From: CAMLJR01 sp964500675
GTDB taxonomy: Bacteria; Pseudomonadota; Gammaproteobacteria; Pseudomonadales; CAMLJR01
Reading direction: 5' to 3'
DNA length: 64,000 bases
Assembly (NCBI GenBank): GCA_964500675.1
Contig: CAZCNY010000007.1
Span: forward strand, 124,001 to 188,000
The notes under the pieces: generated by a model
What the model was told of the DNA's origin: nothing
What the model saw: only the letters and a program-made list of their open reading frames with translations
Database searches by the model: none
Program-made: the position numbers and the translations under genes
Shown here: positions 1-8,716 of the stretch, piece after piece
Numbering within the stretch: the first letter of the stretch is position 1
Layout of the letters: each line of letters opens with the position of its first letter

Positions 1-1
1 C

Positions 2-319
2 GGTACGACAACGACGAGCACAACAACGACGAGTACAACAACGACGCCGACGTCTTACAGCGCTAATATTTCGTGGACAATTCCCACCACGCGCGCCGAC
101 GGTACGTTGTTATCGGCGAGCGAGTTGTCGGGCTATGAGGTGTATTACACCAACGATACCGGCAGCGTCAACGTGACAGTTCCTGTATCGGGGGGCAACA
201 CGGTGAATACAGTGGTGAGCAGCTTGACGTCGGGCAATTATTATTTTTCGATCTCGGCGATCGATACCAGCGGGCTGAAGAGCGCACTCTCGACGGTCGC
301 AACGGTAAGCCTTCCTTAA
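2..319 (+). CDS. Secreted/surface protein, C-terminal fibronectin type III domain (5' truncated by window edge)
   Basis: The frame is open from base 2 to a TAA at 317-319, so only the last 105 codons are visible. The first 15 or so residues are a Thr-rich linker made of a repeated TTTTS unit (15-bp DNA repeat), typical of the flexible linkers of secreted enzymes. The remaining 85 or so residues have the beta-strand pattern of a fibronectin type III domain: SWTIPTTRADGTLL, then GYEVYYTN, a YYFSISAIDTSG strand and a final VSLP. Such domains usually follow catalytic or binding domains in exported hydrolases. The catalytic part lies outside the window, so the function is unknown. A strong terminator follows directly. 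Confidence 0.75.
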   Translation, partial: GTTTTSTTTTSTTTTPTSYSANISWTIPTTRADGTLLSASELSGYEVYYTNDTGSVNVTVPVSGGNTVNTVVSSLTSGNYYFSISAIDTSGLKSALSTVATVSLP

Positions 320-339
320 AGCTGGCGGTGAAGTTTTGC

Positions 340-374
340 ATGGCGCGCGAATAATTTGTGCGCCATTTTTTTTT
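340..374 (+). terminator. Rho-independent terminator
   Basis: Stem ATGGCGC (340-346) pairs with GCGCCAT (360-366) and is followed by a run of nine T. It lies 20 bases after the stop of the fibronectin-domain gene and just before the convergent icd stop. Confidence 0.85.
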
Positions 375-380
375 GGTCAT

Positions 381-1625
381 CTAATTCATGTTGGCAATCA
401 CAGCGGCGCCGAACTCCGAGCATGTCAGTGTCGCCGCATCGGGAATGAGCCGCGCGAGATCGTATGTCACCGTTTTTGCCGCGATCGCGCCATCCAAACC
501 GCGTTGAATAAGATCGGCCGCTTCGCACCATTGCAGATAGCGCAATAGCATTTCCCCCGCGAGAATCAGCGCGCTCGGATTTACTTTGTCCTGGCCGGCA
601 TATTGCGGCGCGGTGCCGTGGATGGCTTCAAAGACCGCGACATCATCGCCGAGATTTGCCACCGCCGAACGGCCGACTGCACCGGCCTGCGCCGTGAGCG
701 CATCGGCCAAATAGTCTCCATTTAAATTCAGCGTGGCGATAACGCTGAATTGTTCCGGGCGTGTGAGCATCTGCTGAAACATCGCATCGGCGACGATATC
801 GTTGATGACGATTTGACGCTGCGTGCGCGGGTTGGTGAATGCGAGCCACGGCGTATTGTCGAGCGGTTGCGCACCGAATTCTTCCGCGGCTAATTCATAA
901 CCCCACTGCCGAAATGCATCCTCGGTGAATTTCATCGCATCGCCTTTATGCACGAGCGTCACGCTTGGCAGGTCGTGATCGATGGCGTATTGAATGGCGC
1001 GTCGTATCAAGCGCTTTGAACCTTCGGCAGAAACATTTTTGATGCCGATGGCGCAATTTTCGTCGAAGCGAATTTTTTTAACGCCCATCTCTTCGAGCAG
1101 GAATTGCAAAACCTTTTCCGCTTGCGGCGAACCCGCTTTCCACTCGATACCCGAGTAAACGTCCTCGGAATTTTCGCGAAAAATCACCATGTCGATTTTT
1201 TGCGGTTCGCGCACCGGTGCGGGCGAGCCGCGCAGCCAGCGCACGCGTCGCTGCGCGACGTAAAGATCGAACTCCTGGCGCAGTGCGATATTGAGCGAAC
1301 GAAAACCTTCGCCGATCGGAGTCGTGAGCGGACCTTTGATGACGATGCCGTATTCCTTGATGGCGTCGAGCGTCGCGGTAGGGTACCACTCGCCCGCAAA
1401 CATATCGGCGGCTTTTTCTCCGCTGTAAATTTCGAGCCACGCAATGTGGCGTTTACCGCCGTAAGCGCGCGCAACGGCGGCGTCGATCACGCTGCGCATC
1501 ACCGGAGCGATGTCGACACCGATGCCGTCGCCCTCGATGAATGGCACGATCGGATGATCGGGCACATGCAGCGAGCGGTCGGCGTCGATCGCAATTTTTT
1601 CGCCGCGTTGAGTCGCTTGTGTCAT
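381..1625 (-). CDS. icd: Isocitrate dehydrogenase (NADP-type), substrate of AceK
   Basis: Oxidative decarboxylation of isocitrate to 2-oxoglutarate in the TCA cycle. The protein is 414 aa, close to the 416 aa of E. coli Icd. The ATG at 1625 is preceded by GGGAGCGATAAG. The frame stays open a further 75 codons upstream, but that part overlaps the glcB end and does not look like Icd. The phosphorylation loop is intact (GEGFRSLN, Ser110), as are the metal-binding aspartates in NDIVADAMFQQ and LNGDYLAD. The NADP region reads HGTAPQYAGQDK, so the Lys344 of E. coli is Gln341 here while the neighbouring Tyr is kept. It is the last gene of an apparent aceK-glcB-icd transcription unit, 43 bases after glcB. 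Confidence 0.95.
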   Translation of the reverse strand: MTQATQRGEKIAIDADRSLHVPDHPIVPFIEGDGIGVDIAPVMRSVIDAAVARAYGGKRHIAWLEIYSGEKAADMFAGEWYPTATLDAIKEYGIVIKGPLTTPIGEGFRSLNIALRQEFDLYVAQRRVRWLRGSPAPVREPQKIDMVIFRENSEDVYSGIEWKAGSPQAEKVLQFLLEEMGVKKIRFDENCAIGIKNVSAEGSKRLIRRAIQYAIDHDLPSVTLVHKGDAMKFTEDAFRQWGYELAAEEFGAQPLDNTPWLAFTNPRTQRQIVINDIVADAMFQQMLTRPEQFSVIATLNLNGDYLADALTAQAGAVGRSAVANLGDDVAVFEAIHGTAPQYAGQDKVNPSALILAGEMLLRYLQWCEAADLIQRGLDGAIAAKTVTYDLARLIPDAATLTCSEFGAAVIANMN

Positions 1626-1668
1626 CTTATCGCTCCCAACATCGTATGTTGTTGACATCGGCGGCCAA

Positions 1669-3849
1669 TTAACTTTTTGCCAATTGCGCTTTGCGTTCGC
1701 GACGGCGCGCGTGCAATACCGGCTCGGTGTAACCGTTCGGTTGCTCGCGGCCTTTGAACACCAAATCGCACGCCGCTTGAAACGCGATGCCGTCGAAATT
1801 CGGCGCCATTTTCGTGTACAGCGCGTCGCCGGCGTTTTGCTCGTCGACAATGACCGCCATGCGTTGCATGGTTTCTAGCACTTGTTCGCGCGTGCAAATC
1901 CCGTGATGCAGCCAGTTCGCGATGTGCTGACTCGAAATGCGCAGCGTCGCGCGATCTTCCATCAACCCGATATTGTTGATGTCGGGTACTTTCGAGCAGC
2001 CGACGCCCTGATCGATCCAGCGTACGACATAACCGAGAATGCCCTGCGCGTTGTTGTCGAGCTCCTGTTGAATTTCCGCGGCCGACAATTTTTTATTGTC
2101 CGCCGGCACATGTTTATTCAGCAAAGGCAGTGTAAGAATGTCGTCGAGTGCGGCGCGCGAACGCGCGAGCAATTCTTCCTGGCGCTGCGCGACATTGACT
2201 TGATGGTAGTGCATGGCGTGCAGCGTTGCCGCGGTCGGCGAAGGCACCCACGCGGTATTCGCGCCGGCTTGCGGATGCCCGATTTTTTGTTTGAGCATTT
2301 CCGCCATAAGGTCGGGCATCGCCCACATGCCTTTACCGATTTGCGCGCGCTGGCGCAGACCGCATTGCAGACCGATATCGACGTTCCACTGCTCGTACGC
2401 CTGAATCCATGTTTCCTGTTTCATCGCATTTTTGCGCACCATCGCACCGGCTTCCATGCTGGTGTGAATTTCATCGCCAGTACGATCGAGAAAGCCTGTG
2501 TTGATGAAGACGACGCGCTGTTTCGCCACGCGAATGCATTCTTTCAGGTTCACCGTGGTGCGGCGCTCTTCGTCCATGATGCCGACTTTGAGCGTATTGC
2601 GCGCGAGACCGAGGATGTTTTCGATCGCACTGAATAAGTCACAGGTAAATGCGACTTCTTTGGGTCCATGCATTTTCGGTTTGACGATGTAGATCGAACC
2701 TGTGCGCGAATTTTTTATACGACCGCCGCCTTTCAAATCGTGCATGGCGATCAGAGAGGTAATCGCGCCGTCGAGAATGCCTTCGGGCACTTCGTTGCCG
2801 GCGCTGTCGAGCACCGCGCTTGTCGTCATCAAATGGCCGACGTTGCGCACGAATAGCAAGCTGCGGCCCGGCAACGTGAGATTGCCGCCATCGAGCGCGG
2901 TGAATGTGCGATCGGGGCTGAGCGTGCGCGTGAGCGTTTTGCCGTCTTTCACAAAACTTTCGCTGAGATCGCCTTGCATGAGGCCGAGCCAATTGGCGTA
3001 GGCGAGCGCTTTGTCCTCGCCATCGACCGCAGCGATCGAGTCTTCCAAATCCTGAATCGTGGTGAGCGCGGATTCGAGCACGATGTCTTTGATGCCCGCT
3101 GCATCGGTGCTGCCGATCGAATGTGCGCGATCGATTTGGATTTCGATATGCAGACCGTTGTGACGCAACAGAATCGACGATGGCGCATGCGCTTCGCCGT
3201 TGTAGCCGACCAGTGCATGACGTTGTTGCAGCGGCGCAGTCTTGCCGCTTTTCAGCGCGATCTGCAATTCACCGTCAATGATGACGTATTGCGTTGCATC
3301 GCTGTGGCTGCCGTCTTTCAGCGGGACGCTGCGATCGAGAAATTCGCGTGCAAACGCGATCACGCGTGCGCCGCGTTTTGGATCGTAGCCCTTCGCGCTT
3401 TCCGAAGGGTCGCGCGCAATCGCATCGGTGCCATAGAGCGCATCGTACAAACTGCCCCAGCGCGCATTCGCCGCGTTCAATGCGTAACGCGCGTTCATCA
3501 CGGGCACGACGAGCTGCGGGCCGGCGAGAATTGCGATTTCAGAATCGACATTCTGCGTTTCGATCTGAAAATCCGGGCCTTCGGGCAACAGGTAGCCGAT
3601 GTCGCGGAGAAATTGCCGATAAGTAACGGGATCGAACGGGTTCGATCGATGCCAGTTATCGATCTGCGCTTGCAGCGCATCGCGTTCCGCGAGCAGCGCG
3701 CGATTGCGCGGCGCGAACTCGGCAAGCAGCGCGGCAAAACCGCGCCAGAATTGATCGGCAGCGATGCCAGTGCCGTGCGCGGCGCGTTGCACGAGCGCGT
3801 GCAGCGGCGCAGAAATTTTTAAACCTTCGACCGGGATGTAATTGCTCAT
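1669..3849 (-). CDS. glcB: Malate synthase G
   Basis: Condenses glyoxylate with acetyl-CoA to malate, the second step of the glyoxylate shunt. At 726 aa it has the usual length of the monomeric G isoform (E. coli GlcB 723 aa), not the shorter A isoform. Visible signatures are GRSLLFVRNVGHLM, the MDEERRTTVNLKECI segment of the TIM barrel, and near the C-terminus GCSKVPDI (reactive Cys) and LMEDRATLRISSQHIANWL, which carries the catalytic Asp. The ATG at 3849 has AGGACG about 8 bases upstream. It lies 60 bases after aceK and 43 before icd on the same strand, so co-transcription is likely. Confidence 0.96.
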   Translation of the reverse strand: MSNYIPVEGLKISAPLHALVQRAAHGTGIAADQFWRGFAALLAEFAPRNRALLAERDALQAQIDNWHRSNPFDPVTYRQFLRDIGYLLPEGPDFQIETQNVDSEIAILAGPQLVVPVMNARYALNAANARWGSLYDALYGTDAIARDPSESAKGYDPKRGARVIAFAREFLDRSVPLKDGSHSDATQYVIIDGELQIALKSGKTAPLQQRHALVGYNGEAHAPSSILLRHNGLHIEIQIDRAHSIGSTDAAGIKDIVLESALTTIQDLEDSIAAVDGEDKALAYANWLGLMQGDLSESFVKDGKTLTRTLSPDRTFTALDGGNLTLPGRSLLFVRNVGHLMTTSAVLDSAGNEVPEGILDGAITSLIAMHDLKGGGRIKNSRTGSIYIVKPKMHGPKEVAFTCDLFSAIENILGLARNTLKVGIMDEERRTTVNLKECIRVAKQRVVFINTGFLDRTGDEIHTSMEAGAMVRKNAMKQETWIQAYEQWNVDIGLQCGLRQRAQIGKGMWAMPDLMAEMLKQKIGHPQAGANTAWVPSPTAATLHAMHYHQVNVAQRQEELLARSRAALDDILTLPLLNKHVPADNKKLSAAEIQQELDNNAQGILGYVVRWIDQGVGCSKVPDINNIGLMEDRATLRISSQHIANWLHHGICTREQVLETMQRMAVIVDEQNAGDALYTKMAPNFDGIAFQAACDLVFKGREQPNGYTEPVLHARRRERKAQLAKS

Positions 3850-3909
3850 AATCGTCGTCCTGCTTGAAAAAAAACGGAGTGAAAAATTGTCGTCTAAAAA
3901 ATCGTCTAA

Positions 3910-5715
3910 TCAAAACCCGCTGTCATTGGCATGTTGCACAAAGCGCTGTGCCTTGCGGTAGGGGAACACATCGTGCACCACGCCCGCATTGATCTGACGC
4001 TGCATATCGATCCAGAAGTCGGGGTCGTAGATTTCCGGGTGCAAACGATCGAGCGCTTGCCGCGCGCGCGGATTCCCCGCAAAGAAGCGCCGAAACTCTT
4101 CCGGGAAAATATCGTTGACGGCGACGCCGTATGTGGGTGTTCCCGCCAGTATATCGGCATCGTCGCGCGGCGGTGGAATGCGGCGAAAACGGCATTCGGT
4201 GAGCGGGCACAATTCGTCGTAGTCGTAGAACACGACGCGGCCGTGGCGCGTCACACCGAAATTCTTGAGCAGCATATCGCCTGGAAAAATATTGGCGGCG
4301 GCGAGTTGCTTGATGGCGTTGCCGTACTCGTCCATCACGCTGTCGATCTCGTCATCGACGGCGTGCTGCAAATACAAATTCAACGGCGTCATGCGGCGTT
4401 CGATATAGATGTGTTTGATGATCAGCGCCCGGCCGTGAATGACGATCTGCGACGCGCATTCGCGCTGTAATTCCGCCAGCAACTCGGGCGAAAAGCGCGC
4501 GAGCGGAAACGCGAGATTGCGAAATTCGTGCATGTCGGCCATGCGGCCAGCGCGCTCGGAGCGCTTTACAAAATTGTATTTTTCCTTGACCTGTTCGCGC
4601 GTCGTTTCCTTGGGAGGCGCGAAGCGATCCTTGATGATTTTGTAAACGTAATCAAATGAGGGCAGGGTGAACACTTCCATCACCATGCCTTTGATACCCG
4701 GTGCAATCACGTACTGATCGGTTGAATGCCGCGTGTGTGCGACGGCGGCGCGATAAAATTCGCTTTTAGCGTGCTTGACGAAACCGAGTGCGGTGTACAG
4801 CTCGAAAATTTCCTTGTTCGGCATCAGCCCTTTGAGAAAGCGCACGTATTGCGACGGCACCGGAATATCGACCATGAAGTATGTGCGCGTGAAGCTGAAC
4901 AAAATCGAGAGATCGTCGGCGCTGAATAATGCGGTGTCGACGAAGATGCCGCCCTGCTCGTTGTTGAGCAGCGCTAAAACAAATGGGCAGCTGCGATCGC
5001 CGCAGTAAATTTTTCCGATCAGGTAGCCGGCTTTGTTGCGATAAAAAATGGAATCGAGCACTTCGATTTGCGTGGCATGCGGGGCGAGCATGCCGCGCGC
5101 TTCGTCGCTGCGCTCCGCGGCCGCAATGATGCATTGAATATCGCGCTCGATATTCTCGAAACCGATGCTGAAATCGATGTCGCACAAAATTTCGCGAAGC
5201 AGCGCCGGCACGCTGTCTTTACGTTGCTCATCATCGTTGCTTTGCCCGTCGTCATTGCATTGCCCATCGCCGTTGTATTGCTCATCGTCGCTGCATTGAT
5301 AGGTTTTCAGTACGCGCTCAAAACTTGCGGGCGTTGACAGGGGTTGTTCGAGGGCGAACGAATTGAGCCCCGATACTTTTTCGTGACCGAATACGAAGCA
5401 GTAACACGAGTTAAAAAACGTCTGCGCGATTTCGGCGTTGCTGTGTGTGAGCACGATGTCGGCATATTCGCGTTTTGCCGCGCGCCATAAATAGCGATCG
5501 TGCAAGTGTTCGCCGGCGATGACGCCGATCGCGGTGGCGGTGTGGTTGACCTTGCGGCGATAAATGGTAAGCCGATCGGCCATTGCGGTATGAATCGCGT
5601 GCCATTCGGCGCGTTCGAAGCGCGCTTGCGCACCCAGCGTGATGTTCTGCCATTCGGCGAACATGCTGTCGAAACCGTTGAGGATGGCGCGCGCGAAGCG
5701 GCGGGCGATGGACAT
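3910..5715 (-). CDS. aceK: Isocitrate dehydrogenase kinase/phosphatase
   Basis: Bifunctional enzyme that phosphorylates Icd (switching flux to the glyoxylate shunt) and dephosphorylates it. Family landmarks are APGIKGMVMEVFTLPSFDYVYKIIKDRF (ATP-binding region) and DMLLKNFGVTRHGRVVFYDYDEL (catalytic Asp). The start at 5715 (MSIARRFARAILNGFD) is chosen because it matches the family N-terminus; an in-frame GTG at 5751 would add 12 residues, and neither has a clear ribosome-binding site. The predicted 601 aa exceeds E. coli AceK (578 aa). Part of the excess is an in-frame hydrophilic repeat at residues 141-164. It heads the aceK-glcB-icd group and is divergent from a LysR gene. Confidence 0.95.
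   Translation of the reverse strand: MSIARRFARAILNGFDSMFAEWQNITLGAQARFERAEWHAIHTAMADRLTIYRRKVNHTATAIGVIAGEHLHDRYLWRAAKREYADIVLTHSNAEIAQTFFNSCYCFVFGHEKVSGLNSFALEQPLSTPASFERVLKTYQCSDDEQYNGDGQCNDDGQSNDDEQRKDSVPALLREILCDIDFSIGFENIERDIQCIIAAAERSDEARGMLAPHATQIEVLDSIFYRNKAGYLIGKIYCGDRSCPFVLALLNNEQGGIFVDTALFSADDLSILFSFTRTYFMVDIPVPSQYVRFLKGLMPNKEIFELYTALGFVKHAKSEFYRAAVAHTRHSTDQYVIAPGIKGMVMEVFTLPSFDYVYKIIKDRFAPPKETTREQVKEKYNFVKRSERAGRMADMHEFRNLAFPLARFSPELLAELQRECASQIVIHGRALIIKHIYIERRMTPLNLYLQHAVDDEIDSVMDEYGNAIKQLAAANIFPGDMLLKNFGVTRHGRVVFYDYDELCPLTECRFRRIPPPRDDADILAGTPTYGVAVNDIFPEEFRRFFAGNPRARQALDRLHPEIYDPDFWIDMQRQINAGVVHDVFPYRKAQRFVQHANDSGF
5224..5295 (-). repeat. Four 18-bp tandem repeats inside aceK
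   Basis: Four contiguous imperfect 18-bp units (starting 5224, 5242, 5260, 5278) encode the hexapeptides CSDDEQ, YNGDGQ, CNDDGQ and SNDDEQ at residues 141-164 of AceK. The reading frame is kept. This acidic, Gln-ended insert sits in a linker of the N-terminal regulatory half and is not something I recognise in other AceK proteins. Confidence 0.85.
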
Positions 5716-5776
5716 GGTATTAACCGGTCTGGTGTAAAAAGTATGGAGCACTCATAATCGTTACAAGGAGTCACTT

Positions 5777-5794
5777 CCCCTTTAATTAAAGGGG
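5777..5794. promoter_or_regulatory. 18-bp perfect palindrome in the aceK / lysR divergent intergenic region
   Basis: CCCCTTTAATTAAAGGGG is a perfect palindrome between the divergent aceK and LysR genes. Its right arm provides the GGGGGA ribosome-binding site of the LysR TTG start at 5806. It could be an operator for the adjacent LysR protein or an RNA hairpin controlling its translation; the sequence cannot separate these. Confidence 0.5.
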
Positions 5795-5805
5795 GAATCA
5801 AATAA

Positions 5806-6768
5806 TTGAGCCAGCCTATGAATCTTGCCCGCGTCGATCTCAATCTGCTCGTCTACCTTGATGTGCTGCTGCGCGAATGCAGCGTCACGCGTGCGGCCGA
5901 GCAGCTTAACATCACGCAGCCCGCGATGAGCAACGGTCTGCGCCGCTTGCGCGATCTGTTCGACGATCCGCTGCTGATTCGCACCAGCGAGGGCATGCGC
6001 CCGACCGCGCGCGCGCTCGAATTGCAGCCGCAATTGCGCGAGGTGCTGAGCAAGCTTGAAGTTGTCGTGCAGTCGAGCAACTTTGAGCCGCGGCAGAGCG
6101 AGCAGTTGTTTCGCATCATGGCCAGCGATTACGCCGAGTCGACCTTGCTGCCGCATTTGCTCGACGCCCTTCGCGACAGCGCACCCGGTATCGCGATCGA
6201 TATTCTGACGCCGTCCGATGTCACGTTTCTCGATCTCGAAAAAGGCAAGATCGATCTCGCGATCAACCGCTTCGATCATTTGCCCAAATCGTTGCATCAT
6301 ACGACGCTGTGGCGCGATACGTTTTCGTGCTTGCTCAGCGCCGGCAATCCGATACTCGATGATTTTACACTCGATGCGTATTTGCAGGCAGCGCATATTT
6401 GGGTGAGCAAAACCGGCATGGGCGTGGGTACGGGCATGACACCGCGCGATACGCTGCGGCTCGGTTGGGTCGACGAGGCGCTCGCCGAACTTGGCAAGCA
6501 GCGGCGCATTCGCATTTTCACGCGCCATTACCAGGTTGCCGCGCTGCTCGCGCAACAACCCGATTTGATTGCGACGCTGCCGACACAAGCGGCGCTGCTG
6601 CAAAGCGATAACCCGCGTCTCGCAATTCGCCGCCCGCCGTTTCCGATCGTGCCGATTGAGTTGAAGATGGCATGGAGCGCACTACTGCAACACAACAACG
6701 CGCATATCTGGTTGCGCCGGAAAATTCAGGATGTCGCGCGCGAGTTGCTCACGAAAAATAAATCCTGA
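5806..6768 (+). CDS. LysR-family transcriptional regulator, probable regulator of the glyoxylate cluster
   Basis: A 320-aa protein with an N-terminal winged helix-turn-helix (about residues 10-70; AAEQLNITQPAMSNGLRRLRD is the recognition region) and a LysR substrate-binding domain from about residue 95. The TTG at 5806 is taken as start because GGGGGA lies 8 bases upstream; an ATG at 5818 is the alternative. It is divergent from aceK-glcB-icd and convergent with the isocitrate-lyase-like gene, so it sits inside the glyoxylate cluster. LysR proteins usually control a divergent neighbour in response to a small-molecule ligand. A role in shunt control is inferred from position alone; E. coli uses IclR for this. 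Confidence 0.9.
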   Translation: MSQPMNLARVDLNLLVYLDVLLRECSVTRAAEQLNITQPAMSNGLRRLRDLFDDPLLIRTSEGMRPTARALELQPQLREVLSKLEVVVQSSNFEPRQSEQLFRIMASDYAESTLLPHLLDALRDSAPGIAIDILTPSDVTFLDLEKGKIDLAINRFDHLPKSLHHTTLWRDTFSCLLSAGNPILDDFTLDAYLQAAHIWVSKTGMGVGTGMTPRDTLRLGWVDEALAELGKQRRIRIFTRHYQVAALLAQQPDLIATLPTQAALLQSDNPRLAIRRPPFPIVPIELKMAWSALLQHNNAHIWLRRKIQDVARELLTKNKS

Positions 6769-6796
6769 AAATATCGGCTGTGTTGAGACCGCGGAT

Positions 6797-7927
6797 TTAC
6801 GCGGCCATCTCCTCTCGCTCTTCCAGATCGCGCTGTGCAACCGGTGCGATGAACTGGAATTGGTAACCCAGCGCCGTCAGCTCACGTTGCATCTGTTGCG
6901 CGTTTTGATTACCGGCAGGGCAGCTGTAAGCGAGCAATTGCTGCGGATATTCGCGATGAATTGCCGCGGCGAATTGTCGCGCTTGTTCGAGATCGAGTTG
7001 AGCCGTTTCGAGCCAGAGCACATCGGCATATGGCGCATATGCGAGGCCGCGCGCAATCGCTTGCTCGATACCGCCGCGCACTGCGTAAAAGCCTTCCTCG
7101 GTGCGCTCGCCGGTCATGAACGATTGATCGCGCGGATCGCAATCGGAGCTCAACAGGTTCGTTGTGTTGGCCGTGGTGCGCGCGACGATTAATGTCGGCA
7201 CATCCTCAACATCGGCCGCGAGGCGCGCCGCATCCAATTTCTGCGCGACTTCGCGTGTCGGCATCAACACGTTGTCCATGTGAGCACGGCCGATCTGGCC
7301 GCGATGTTTGGTCGAGGTGAGCTGATCGTCGAAATGCACGCCCGCAGCACCGGCGCGAATCATGTTTTTCATGAGCTCGAATGCGTTGAGCGCACTGCCG
7401 CTGTGAGCTTCGGCATCCGCTACGATCGGCGCGAAATAATCGATGAAGTCAGCATCGCCGGCGCAAGCGCTGGCTTTCCACTGTATTTGGTCGGCGCGCT
7501 CGAACGCATTATTGATACGGCGCACGAGCGAGGGCACTGAATTGATCGCGTAGAGCGATTGGTCGGGGCGAATCGTTTCCGCACTGCTCTGATCAGCGCT
7601 TGCATGCGAACCGGAAAGATAAATGGCCTGCGCGCCGGCTCTGACCTGCTGTACTGCCTGCTCTCCGGTCAGAGCGGTTTGCGCATGGATGCAAGCCTGG
7701 TCCGTCGCGAGCAATTCCCAGAGCTTTTCCGCGCCGAGTTTGGCGATGGTGTTGTCGCGTTTGATCGAACCGCGCAGCCGCACCACGTCTGCGGCGGTAT
7801 AGGTCCGAGCGACGCCGTGCCAACGCGGATTTTCGGCCCAATCGGCCTCGATGCGGGCAGTTTCAGCGCGGCGATCGTATTTTCCCAGAGTGTGTTGAGC
7901 GTGCTGAGTGCATTGCGTGGTATTCAT
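6797..7927 (-). CDS. Isocitrate lyase-like protein lacking the catalytic signature (probable pseudoenzyme)
   Basis: The fold-level similarity to AceA is clear: PRWHGVARTYTAADVVRLRGS, PDQSLYAINSVPSLV, PIVADAEAHSG, LNAFELMKNMIRAGAAGVHF, SDCDP, GIEQAIARGLAYAPYADVLWLET. However, the catalytic KKCGH motif reads KHRGQ (207-211), removing the catalytic Cys and His. SGWQVA is SGSHAS (105-110), ARTDA is ARTTA (249-253), and the CSPSFNW serine motif is CPAGNQN (336-342). The protein ends at 376 aa, without the roughly 70-residue C-terminal part of E. coli AceA (434 aa) that includes the GIHSMWFN segment. The ATG at 7927 has GGAGAAG in front. The frame is intact, so a non-catalytic role or very recent loss are both possible. 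Confidence 0.88.
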   Translation of the reverse strand: MNTTQCTQHAQHTLGKYDRRAETARIEADWAENPRWHGVARTYTAADVVRLRGSIKRDNTIAKLGAEKLWELLATDQACIHAQTALTGEQAVQQVRAGAQAIYLSGSHASADQSSAETIRPDQSLYAINSVPSLVRRINNAFERADQIQWKASACAGDADFIDYFAPIVADAEAHSGSALNAFELMKNMIRAGAAGVHFDDQLTSTKHRGQIGRAHMDNVLMPTREVAQKLDAARLAADVEDVPTLIVARTTANTTNLLSSDCDPRDQSFMTGERTEEGFYAVRGGIEQAIARGLAYAPYADVLWLETAQLDLEQARQFAAAIHREYPQQLLAYSCPAGNQNAQQMQRELTALGYQFQFIAPVAQRDLEEREEMAA

Positions 7928-8065
7928 GGCACTTCTCCAACCGTATGTCCGGTGCAAGAGGCAGCGTGTGAGCATCTGCGATGAGGCATATTAGGGGCGG
8001 GTTGATGCATTAGCCGAATTTATTATTTTTATCCCTTGTATTTATCGCATGAATAGTTGGGCGGG

Positions 8066-8515
8066 TCACCGTCGCTTCTGCCGCAGCGCGTGCATCATGA
8101 TGAGCACGACCGCAACGTTGAGCGCCAGCGCGCCGATGCTGATCCCGTCGGTGCGGCGGACCAGCTCGGCGATTTCAAACGGGATGTACACCGCCGCGCT
8201 GATCGCGGCGAACATTTCTGCCCAGGTCGCCTCGTGGAACAACCCATAGGCCTCGATAAATCGAGCGAGGGAATATGCGGCAGCGCCGAGTGCCAGCGTC
8301 ACGAGTTTCGGGTTGCCCAGATGCGTTGCCGCCGCAATGAAGATACTCGGATATTTTGCGGCCGGATTGAGATGGGCGTGTTCGATCAGACGTACCGCGA
8401 GTTCATGCACATCGCGGTGAAAGAGCAGCAACAATCCCGATGCCGCGGCGACTGCAAGGAACCCTTTGAACGCCTCGAACAATGCCACGGCTTTGATGGT
8501 TTTATGTAGACGCAT
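8066..8515 (-). CDS. DUF2127 family membrane protein
   Basis: A 149-aa inner-membrane protein with four hydrophobic segments (about residues 8-30, 60-85, 95-115, 122-142). FEAFKGFLAVAAASGLL near the start and the ARFIEAYGLFHEATWAEMFAAISAAVYIPFE segment match the DUF2127 family as I recall it. The molecular function of the family is not known. It stands alone between the lyase-like gene and a terminator, with no obvious partner; the ribosome-binding site is weak. Confidence 0.8.
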   Translation of the reverse strand: MRLHKTIKAVALFEAFKGFLAVAAASGLLLLFHRDVHELAVRLIEHAHLNPAAKYPSIFIAAATHLGNPKLVTLALGAAAYSLARFIEAYGLFHEATWAEMFAAISAAVYIPFEIAELVRRTDGISIGALALNVAVVLIMMHALRQKRR

Positions 8516-8716
8516 AATACAATGTCAGTTCGATCGCGAAACTTCGCTCTAAGATTGATCCGCGCTGTTGCTGCCTGTTTCGCGGCGATGTTTTGCAGTG
8601 ATGTTATGCGCTGAAGCATTGCGATTGTAAATGCCGATAGTGATTTTCTGCGGAGTGGGTTCGATGACGAAATCGCGATGCGATGCGGCCGCCTTTGCGT
8701 ATGGCAGCGCGATGTG

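Noticed and set aside
1626..1850. 75-codon N-terminal extension of icd
   Set aside because: It overlaps the glcB end, has no Icd similarity, and a good ribosome-binding site precedes the internal ATG at 1625.
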